Program-made: the position numbers and the translations under genes | Notes under the pieces: model-generated | Seen by the model: the letters and a program-made list of their open reading frames with translations, nothing else | What the model was told of the DNA's origin: nothing | The model's database searches: none | In this document: positions 48,984 through 54,801 of the stretch, piece by piece | How the letters are laid out: every line of letters begins with the position of its first letter | Position numbering within the stretch: the stretch's first letter is position 1 | Source: Anaerolineaceae bacterium UBA6133 | GTDB taxonomy: Bacteria; Chloroflexota; Anaerolineae; Anaerolineales; Anaerolineaceae | Assembly (NCBI GenBank): GCA_002435825.1 | Contig: DIVL01000059.1 | Location: forward strand, 1-54,801 | Direction of reading: 5' to 3' | DNA: 54,801 bases

Positions 48984-50411
48984 TTAGCGCCCTTTGAACC
49001 CCAAAACGGAGCCAACGGTGCGCAACAGGATATTGATATCCATCCAGATGGAAGCATTTTCGATGTAGTACAGGTCGTATTGCAGTTTGGTGGCGGTCTC
49101 TGCGATAGTCTCAGCGTAGGGCTGGTGAATCTGAGCCCAACCTGTGATACCTGGTTTGACCAGCATGCGAGCACGGTAGAAGGGCACTTCCTTCTGAAAC
49201 ACTTGGACCAACTCAACACGCTCAGATCGGGGTCCCACAAAACTCATCTCCCCACGCAAAACGTTGATGATCTGCGGCAGTTCATCCAGATGAGATTTCC
49301 GCAAGAATCTGCCGATGCGAGTAATGCGAGGGTCGTTGGTTGTAGTAACAAGCGCCTCTTTTTCCATATCCGATCTGGATTTCATAGTTCGAAGTTTATA
49401 AATAGTATAAGGTTTTCCTCCTCTTCCCAGGCGTATTTGTGTGAAGATGACTGGGCTACCAGAATCAAGAAGGATAATTGGTGCAAGCAATGGGGAAAGA
49501 AGCGCCAGGGCAACCAGACCGATCAGACCCAACAGCGTGTCCATCAGGCGTTTGGCAAGACGATAAAAACCGCTGGTTGGAGCTCGATCAAGGAAGGCAC
49601 GAACGACCCAGTCTGATTCCAGCAAGTCAATTGGCACACGTCCCGAGAGGCTCTCGTAAGTCTCTGTCATAGTAGTTAGGTTGACCCCATCTTCCTGGGC
49701 GGTCAAAATACTTTGAAACATTCCGTGATTCATTTCATTGGAAATTGCCAAAATCAGATCGGTAATCCCTTGATTGGTGATCACCTCAGCCATGTTTTCG
49801 TGGTTTCCGAGAATCGGGTATCCCTGGATGGTAGTGCCAAGTTTGGCGGGGTCGTCATCGATCAGTCCAATTAATTTGAAGGGAGGTGGATCGAGCTCGG
49901 AGATTACCCCAACCAAGGCTGTGCCAGCTTTGCCTGCGCCAACGATTACTACGCGTTGCTGCCTTGAAACGGAGGTGAAGGTACGGATATGGATCAAGCG
50001 CCAGATCAATGTTAGAACAGTAGCGGCAACAACAAAAACTGCAACACCCAGGCGGGGTAATGAATTGGGCTCGACGGCAAAGTAGATAGCAAGGTAAATG
50101 ATGACAGAGATCAGGAAAACCAGACCAATGCTGCGCAATGTCTGACGTATGTTAGCCGATTTGCGATTGTCGTAGGTGTCTACCAGGAGAATTAGCCAAA
50201 TGAAGGGTAATAAATAGAACCAGGCTGGAGCACGATACTTCAGGAACTCAACTGAGAAACTATACCAGCTATCGCCCGAGCCCCAGATGTAGAGGGCAAT
50301 CAGAAGGGCTATCGCAGCGACTAAAAAGTCACCCAGGATTAATATGAAGCGCCGCTCTGAGAGCTTTAGGCGAAATTTGGCATTGTGGGTTCCGTTAGTC
50401 TTTTTTGTCAT
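48984..50411 (-). CDS. Exopolysaccharide polyprenyl glycosylphosphotransferase
   Basis: 475 residues. The N-terminal part has about four helices and a Rossmann-like CoA-binding segment (VVIVGAGKAGTALVGVIS). The C-terminal bacterial sugar transferase domain carries YKLRTMKSRSD, DELPQIINVLRGEMSFVGPR and LVKPGITGWAQI. This class (WbaP/WcaJ-like) moves hexose-1-phosphate from a UDP-sugar to undecaprenyl phosphate, starting capsule or exopolysaccharide units at the membrane. The sugar is unknown; galE two operons away could supply UDP-galactose. The ATG overlaps the GT2 stop by four bases. Confidence 0.93.
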   Translation of the reverse strand: MTKKTNGTHNAKFRLKLSERRFILILGDFLVAAIALLIALYIWGSGDSWYSFSVEFLKYRAPAWFYLLPFIWLILLVDTYDNRKSANIRQTLRSIGLVFLISVIIYLAIYFAVEPNSLPRLGVAVFVVAATVLTLIWRLIHIRTFTSVSRQQRVVIVGAGKAGTALVGVISELDPPPFKLIGLIDDDPAKLGTTIQGYPILGNHENMAEVITNQGITDLILAISNEMNHGMFQSILTAQEDGVNLTTMTETYESLSGRVPIDLLESDWVVRAFLDRAPTSGFYRLAKRLMDTLLGLIGLVALALLSPLLAPIILLDSGSPVIFTQIRLGRGGKPYTIYKLRTMKSRSDMEKEALVTTTNDPRITRIGRFLRKSHLDELPQIINVLRGEMSFVGPRSERVELVQVFQKEVPFYRARMLVKPGITGWAQIHQPYAETIAETATKLQYDLYYIENASIWMDINILLRTVGSVLGFKGR

Positions 50412-51406
50412 AGCTTCTTTTGGGCACCGAACGCGCCGGTCATAAAGCCAGCGCCCCAGGAAAAATGCATGGTGATGATGGCAAGTGGTATGCCGATCAC
50501 TAAAAGTATATCTCTTTTCTTGATTGCCAGATGAATGCCAACAGCGAATAGGATCAGGAGATATAAACCCAGCACGATGGCGAAGAGATACAAAGAAGGT
50601 TTCCAGACAATACCGACCAGCAGGGTGACCAGCAACCCCAGCAGAAACGCGGGCGGCAGAGCCTGGCGCCAGCGCAGAGTCTCCGGGTAGCGTTTCAGCA
50701 TCTGCACCTTCCAGTAGCCATATCCATAGTATTGTTTGGCAAGTGCGCGCAGGTTGGAACGGGCGAAGTACGCGCAGCGGATGTTTGGGTCCAGCCAGAT
50801 TTTTCCACCAGCCTGCTGGATGCGCGTGTTGAGCTCGTAGTCTTCGTTTGCCAGCAGTGTCTCGTCGAAGAGCCCGATTTGTTCAAAAAGACCCCGCTTA
50901 TAAGAGCCATAGGGGACGGTGTCCACGTAGGCAGCTTTGTCTGTGAAGCGGTAGCGGGCATCCCCAACCGCCAGCGGGTTTCCTGCTGCGGCGGCAATGG
51001 AACGAGCGATCCAGGTATCCTTTCCTGGTTGGATGTCCCACACGCCGCCGACGTTTTGGGCAACATTTCTTTCAAGGGCAGCCACGCAAAGGGCGACGTA
51101 ATCCGGGTTGGGGATGGAATGCGCATCCATGCGCACGATGACGTCCCCACTGGAAGCACGAATTGCGGCGTTCAGCCCGGCTGGAATGATGCGCTGAGGA
51201 TTGTCCACCACCAGCACGTCAAGATCGGTGTGGGCGGTTTGGAACTCCGCGATTTTTTCGCGTGTACGATCCTCCGAGAAGCCATCCGCTATGACCACTT
51301 GCAAACGTTCGCGTGGGTAGCTTTGACCGTAGATGGCATCCAAAACAAGATGGATAGTTTTCGCTTCATTCCGACAGGGAATGATTACAGAAACACTTGG
51401 GGGCAT
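50408..51406 (-). CDS. Family 2 glycosyltransferase
   Basis: 332 residues. SVSVIIPCRNEAKTIHLVLD (about 4-23) opens the GT-A fold; VRMDAHSIPNPDYV supplies the DxD-like metal site; LLANEDYELNTRIQQAGGKI is the usual acceptor-region ED motif. Three C-terminal helices anchor it to the membrane. It likely extends a polyprenyl-linked sugar started by the neighbouring phosphotransferase. RidA lies 25 bases upstream. Confidence 0.9.
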   Translation of the reverse strand: MPPSVSVIIPCRNEAKTIHLVLDAIYGQSYPRERLQVVIADGFSEDRTREKIAEFQTAHTDLDVLVVDNPQRIIPAGLNAAIRASSGDVIVRMDAHSIPNPDYVALCVAALERNVAQNVGGVWDIQPGKDTWIARSIAAAAGNPLAVGDARYRFTDKAAYVDTVPYGSYKRGLFEQIGLFDETLLANEDYELNTRIQQAGGKIWLDPNIRCAYFARSNLRALAKQYYGYGYWKVQMLKRYPETLRWRQALPPAFLLGLLVTLLVGIVWKPSLYLFAIVLGLYLLILFAVGIHLAIKKRDILLVIGIPLAIITMHFSWGAGFMTGAFGAQKKL

Positions 51407-51431
51407 ATTTGTCTATGTACCTGGTCGAATC

Positions 51432-51857
51432 CTATTGGCAATCGCACTTGCACTCGTGCTGATGCGGCAGGACCGCGATCGCTTCGATCTCAACGATGCC
51501 TCCCTTTGGCAGGGCAGCCACCTGGATGGCTGAACGCGCTGGGTAGTCGGAGGTGAAAAATTCAGCATAAACAGCATTCATTTCTGCAAATTGAGCCATA
51601 TCGGTCAGAAAAACGGTGGTCTTGACCACTTGTTCAAGGCTGGAGCCGGCACTTTCAAGGACAGATCTCAGATTGGTGAGGGCAGTACGTGTTTGGGTTT
51701 GGATGCCGCCTTCCACGATTGCGCCGCTGGTGGGGTCAATACCGAGCTGGCCGCTGACGAAAACCAGGTTATCTGTAGCGATAGCGACTGAATAAGGTCC
51801 GATAGCCTTGGGGGCATTTGAGCAAGTAACGACTTCCCGTTTGCTGCAACAACTCAT
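51432..51857 (-). CDS. RidA family enamine/imine deaminase with a Cys/His-rich tail
   Basis: 141 residues against about 125 in typical RidA. The core is intact: IGPYSVAI, VSGQLGIDP, Arg108 in YPARSAIQVAAL and Glu125 in VEIEAIAVL, the residues that hydrolyse 2-aminoacrylate. Extra residues are unusual: the N-terminus begins MSCCSK and the C-terminus ends HQHECKCDCQ, which together could bind a metal. It heads the operon ending with the D-cysteine desulfhydrase-like gene, whose reaction forms aminoacrylate. AGAGGT precedes the ATG. Confidence 0.88.
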   Translation of the reverse strand: MSCCSKREVVTCSNAPKAIGPYSVAIATDNLVFVSGQLGIDPTSGAIVEGGIQTQTRTALTNLRSVLESAGSSLEQVVKTTVFLTDMAQFAEMNAVYAEFFTSDYPARSAIQVAALPKGGIVEIEAIAVLPHQHECKCDCQ

Positions 51858-51886
51858 AATTACCTCTTTTCGGATGTAGTGTAGGA

Positions 51887-51892
51887 ATTATA
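51887..51892 (-). promoter_or_regulatory. -10 box of the ridA-led operon
   Basis: Consensus TATAAT on the minus strand about 29 bases before the ridA ATG. The -35 region is weak. Confidence 0.4.
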
Positions 51893-51957
51893 ACATTGAG
51901 CATCTCTGCGAATTCTTAGGTCCTTGAGCGGTTGAGTGCCATTATTTGGGCAGCGCT

Positions 51958-52275
51958 TTATACCTGCCAGTCCCCAACATCTTTCCAGCAGTGGTCAAGA
52001 TGCTCTGCCAGGACGTCCTTGAGTTTATATTTGACAGTCTGCCGCACTGCCATCATCAAAGGGACTCCGCCCATCTGATTTAGCCTTCTGCCGATCTGTT
52101 TGGCGCCGCGGTGGTGGCACTGGATGTCAAAAGGACCTCCAGGAGTGATCGAAAGAAAATCATCCATGCGACCAATCTTAACCAGCTCTTGAATCATCTG
52201 TTCGACCTCAGCCTTGCTGTGGGCGTTCAAGGCGCGGATTTCAGGTTCACCAAAAAAGCGATTAAAAAGACTCAT
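51958..52275 (-). CDS. Hypothetical small soluble protein
   Basis: 105 residues with no membrane segment. It starts MSLFNRFFGEPEIRALNAHS and contains GGPFDIQCHHRGAKQIGRRL, with two His and one Cys close together. I do not recognise the family. AGGAAGGAG lies well placed before the ATG and TATAAT (52298-52303) about 22 bases upstream, so expression as a single gene is likely. Confidence 0.65.
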   Translation of the reverse strand: MSLFNRFFGEPEIRALNAHSKAEVEQMIQELVKIGRMDDFLSITPGGPFDIQCHHRGAKQIGRRLNQMGGVPLMMAVRQTVKYKLKDVLAEHLDHCWKDVGDWQV

Positions 52276-52313
52276 ATGGACTCCTTCCTACCCTGTTATT
52301 ATACGGGATTCCA

Positions 52314-52345
52314 GAAAAAATAGACCGGAGGATCGCTCCGGTCTA
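52314..52345 (-). terminator. Rho-independent terminator of galE
   Basis: Perfect 10-bp stem (TAGACCGGAG/CTCCGGTCTA) with a 5-base loop, followed on the minus strand by TTTTTT. It begins four bases after the galE stop. Confidence 0.85.
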
Positions 52346-52349
52346 TCGT

Positions 52350-53360
52350 TTAGTAGTGAATGACGGTGTCGCGCACCTTGCCCCACTTCAAAGCGTCGGC
52401 GATACCCTGCTCGATCGGGAGTTCTGCTTTCCATCCGAGCAACCTGGCGGCTTTGTCGGCGTTGGCGTAGGAGCCCGCTACGTCTCCGGGGCGGGGAGAC
52501 TGAAGAGAAACAGGCAGCTTTTGCCCGTAGACGTCTTCGAAAGCCACCACAAACTCCTTAACCGTCACGCCCTGACCTGTGCCAAGGTTGATGACGGTGT
52601 AAGGAGCGTCTTCTTCCCTACCCTGTTCAATGACGCTGTCGAAATGCTCCACCGCCCTGATGTGAGCCTGGGCGAGATCCCAGACGTGGATATAGTCGCG
52701 AATGCCAGAACCATCGCGCGTAGGCCAGTCGATTCCTGTCAGGTTGAAGACAGGTTCACGCCCGAGAGCGACTTCCACCAGTTTGCCGATCAGATGGCTG
52801 GGGTAGCGGATGTGCAGCCCCGTGCGCATCTTTGGGTCAGCCCCGATGGGGTTGAAGTAGCGCAGGGCGATTGCTTTCAATCCGTAAGCGCTGCAGAAGT
52901 CTTTGAGCACCATTTCCATCATGTACTTGGTACGGGAGTAAGGGCTGAGCGGGCGCAGAGGAGATTCTTCGGTGACCATGAAACCAGGAACGACGTCATA
53001 GATGGCGGCTGAAGAACTGAAAACAACCCGTTTCTGACCCAATTCAGCCAGGAGCTTAAAGAATTCCATCGATTTAACGACGTTTTCTTTGTAGTACTCG
53101 TAGGGTTTTGCAACCGATTCCGGCACTACAATCAAAGCAGCGCAATGGATGGTCGCTTCGATATCCGGATGTTCGCTGAAAATCTGGCGTACCATAGCCC
53201 GGTCAGCGATGTCGGCTTCATAGAAAATGCGGTCTTTGGTGAATTCCTGGCGACCAGTCACCAGGGAGTCCAGCAGCACAGGTGTGTGCCCACCATCGAG
53301 CAACGCCGAAGCGATCGTACTGCCAATATAGCCTGCTCCCCCGGAAATCAATACTTTCAT
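52350..53360 (-). CDS. galE: UDP-glucose 4-epimerase
   Basis: 336 residues, an extended short-chain dehydrogenase. The Rossmann motif is GGAGYIGS (7-14), SSSAAIY holds the catalytic serine (about 115-117), and YSRTK gives Tyr141 and Lys145. IALRYFNPIGADP is typical of GalE. It interconverts UDP-glucose and UDP-galactose (or the N-acetyl forms) and may feed the exopolysaccharide genes to the left. It lies 14 bases downstream of the MFS gene and ends at a strong terminator. Confidence 0.93.
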   Translation of the reverse strand: MKVLISGGAGYIGSTIASALLDGGHTPVLLDSLVTGRQEFTKDRIFYEADIADRAMVRQIFSEHPDIEATIHCAALIVVPESVAKPYEYYKENVVKSMEFFKLLAELGQKRVVFSSSAAIYDVVPGFMVTEESPLRPLSPYSRTKYMMEMVLKDFCSAYGLKAIALRYFNPIGADPKMRTGLHIRYPSHLIGKLVEVALGREPVFNLTGIDWPTRDGSGIRDYIHVWDLAQAHIRAVEHFDSVIEQGREEDAPYTVINLGTGQGVTVKEFVVAFEDVYGQKLPVSLQSPRPGDVAGSYANADKAARLLGWKAELPIEQGIADALKWGKVRDTVIHY

Positions 53361-53374
53361 ACTAACTCCTCACA

Positions 53375-54712
53375 TCATTTATGGTCTTTGTGATAAATCA
53401 TCGGCTTTACAGCGGTGACTTCTCTGACGCTCAGTAGGATTACCATACCAATCACCAGGAATGCAATTATAGACCCAATCCCCCAGTATTGACCGGCTTT
53501 TTCTGCTGCCAGCTCCGCCAGACCCTGGTTGATGTAGTAGTTGTACATCCGGTAAGAAAGGGTGCCAAAGACCAGTGGACCAATAAAGGTTGATGTACGC
53601 CCTGCCACGGATAGAAAACCGTAAAACTCGGTGGTTTTGCCCGCAGGTGCCAGTTGGCTGACCATTGTGCGGCTGACTGCCTGCGCGCCGGAAAGCGAGA
53701 AGCCTGCGAAGGCACCAACGATGAAGAAGCCCAGGTTATTTTTTACAAAGAAGAGGACGACTAAGGAGGCAATCAGGATGATCAATGAAAAGAGGATTGC
53801 CCGTTTGCTGGATTTATCATCCGAAAGTTTGCCGAATGTAAGAGCTCCCAAAGCACCAGTAATGTGGATGATGATGACGAATATGATCAACTGCACCTGG
53901 TCAAGCCCGAAAAGCGTGGCACCAATAATTGCTGCAAAGTCCATCAGCATCATGATGCCGTCGTTGTAGATCAGGAAGGCGACCATGTAGCGCAGGAAAA
54001 CTTTGTAATGGCGGATGTCCTTGAAGGTCTCGCCGAGATGCTTGAAAGAGACCGAGAGCAAAGTATCACCATTCGGAATTGGGAGAACCGGGCTGATTTC
54101 TCGTACCCTGAAGTACATTGGCAGAGATGAAAGAGCGTAGATAAGGGCAGTGATCAGAAAAGTGTAGGGGATAAAATCATTGCCGATGAGCTGCATTGGG
54201 ACCACTGCGATCAGCAAGGTAGCGACACCGCCAAGCATGCCGATTGCCCAACCCTTGCCGGAGATATACCCGATCGTCTCAGGGGTGGAAACGTCTACCA
54301 GCAGGGCGTCATAGAAAACCTGGGCTCCGCGGTAGCCGATTTCTGCCATGATGAAAAACACCATCCCCATAACCACATCCCCTTTACCGACAAAGAAGAG
54401 CAAAGCGGTGAAAATGACCGATATCCCTGTAAAAATAAACAGGAAGAGCTTCTTGGAACGGGAAGAGTCGGCAATAGCTCCGAGGATAGGGGAGATCACC
54501 GCAACCAGAATGGCGGCGATCCCAACGGATATGCCCCATAATCGGGTGCCTTCTGCCCCGCCGACCACCACGTTCTTGAAGTAAGCCGAGAAGACAGCAA
54601 GCAAGATTACGGCAGCGTAAGCGGAGTTGCCGAAGTCATAAAAATACCAGGCGTGGCGCGCGTCGCGGGCAGTCTTGGTTTGGTCCAGAAGTTTCTTGGG
54701 CGAGTTTTCCAT
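53375..54712 (-). CDS. MFS transporter, UMF1/Atg22-like
   Basis: 445 residues with twelve predicted helices. The N-terminal WYFYDFGNSAYAAVILLAVF and SPILGAIADSSRSKKLFLF are characteristic of the UMF1 (Atg22-like) branch of the major facilitator superfamily, thought to export amino acids or sugars. The substrate is unknown. ATG is chosen over a GTG three codons upstream because AAGGTG is six bases from the ATG and overlaps the GTG. Transcribed with galE from a promoter at the window's right end. Confidence 0.88.
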   Translation of the reverse strand: MENSPKKLLDQTKTARDARHAWYFYDFGNSAYAAVILLAVFSAYFKNVVVGGAEGTRLWGISVGIAAILVAVISPILGAIADSSRSKKLFLFIFTGISVIFTALLFFVGKGDVVMGMVFFIMAEIGYRGAQVFYDALLVDVSTPETIGYISGKGWAIGMLGGVATLLIAVVPMQLIGNDFIPYTFLITALIYALSSLPMYFRVREISPVLPIPNGDTLLSVSFKHLGETFKDIRHYKVFLRYMVAFLIYNDGIMMLMDFAAIIGATLFGLDQVQLIIFVIIIHITGALGALTFGKLSDDKSSKRAILFSLIILIASLVVLFFVKNNLGFFIVGAFAGFSLSGAQAVSRTMVSQLAPAGKTTEFYGFLSVAGRTSTFIGPLVFGTLSYRMYNYYINQGLAELAAEKAGQYWGIGSIIAFLVIGMVILLSVREVTAVKPMIYHKDHK

Positions 54713-54751
54713 TAATAGCACCTTTTTTGTTAATTGGTTGTAAAACGATTT

Positions 54752-54780
54752 ATTGTATCAAACCTAAAGGAAATGGTGAA
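54752..54780 (-). promoter_or_regulatory. Promoter of the MFS-galE operon
   Basis: On the minus strand TTCACC and TACAAT are 17 bases apart, about 40 bases before the MFS start codon. Confidence 0.5.
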
Positions 54781-54801
54781 AAATACCTGGGTTAAAACAA
54801 A

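Noticed and set aside
48645..49616. 323-codon frame on the plus strand
   Set aside because: Antisense to the second FemX-like gene and the sugar transferase, which have clear family motifs. Low-complexity composition typical of a shadow frame.

Overview
This window looks like chromosomal DNA from a free-living bacterium of the Chloroflexota, most likely class Anaerolineae. That assignment is an inference from gene content: a class II HMG-CoA reductase with an archaeal-type HMG-CoA synthase, paired FemA/B/X-like transferases, envelope proteins with long Thr/Pro linkers, a MutL/GlmL-like ASKHA protein in a conserved-looking membrane operon, and many -10 boxes of the form TACAAT placed only 6-10 bases before a start codon. 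No ribosomal RNA gene or taxonomic marker beyond DnaA, PolA and RecJ is present to prove it.

Layout. 0.3-7.7 kb: a nitroreductase, then leftward genes for a CYTH phosphohydrolase, a small membrane protein and a helicase-C-like protein (one overlapping operon), MgtC, a DUF1284 protein and a thioredoxin-reductase-like flavoprotein. 7.8-13.8 kb: a rightward isoprenoid/lipid block with HMG-CoA reductase, HMG-CoA synthase, a thiolase-fold protein that has lost its catalytic residues, a flippase-like membrane protein and an FAD amine-oxidase-like protein. 14.3-22.9 kb: dnaA, polA with a small partner gene, and tldD-tldE. 23.9-29.0 kb: SagB-type nitroreductase, dCMP deaminase, pirin, an AT-rich foreign-looking block (pirin fragment, proC, aldo/keto reductase fragment), and dihydrolipoyl dehydrogenase. 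30.7-37.5 kb: a six-gene operon of unknown function (DUF6754-like membrane protein, two polytopic proteins, a zinc-ribbon/acidic transmembrane protein, a GlmL-like ASKHA protein, and a barrel-sandwich/KOW protein). 37.5-45.9 kb: SH3-domain membrane protein, BMP-like lipoprotein, tRNA-Glu(CTC), a frameshifted acyltransferase, recJ, a Thr/Pro-rich membrane protein, a frameshifted DUF1801 gene and a DUF4143 ATPase. 46-54.7 kb: a leftward envelope operon (ridA, GT2, polyprenyl-phosphate sugar transferase, two FemX-like genes, a D-cysteine desulfhydrase-like gene), then an MFS exporter with galE.

The most striking non-coding content is a set of intergenic repeats bounded by GTAGGG...CCCTAC. The largest family (eight full copies, two half copies) folds into four abutting stems with no linker bases, like a cloverleaf, and several copies show paired compensatory base changes. 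Copies occur only in gaps behind gene ends. No CRISPR array, transposase, rRNA gene or recognisable replication origin was found.
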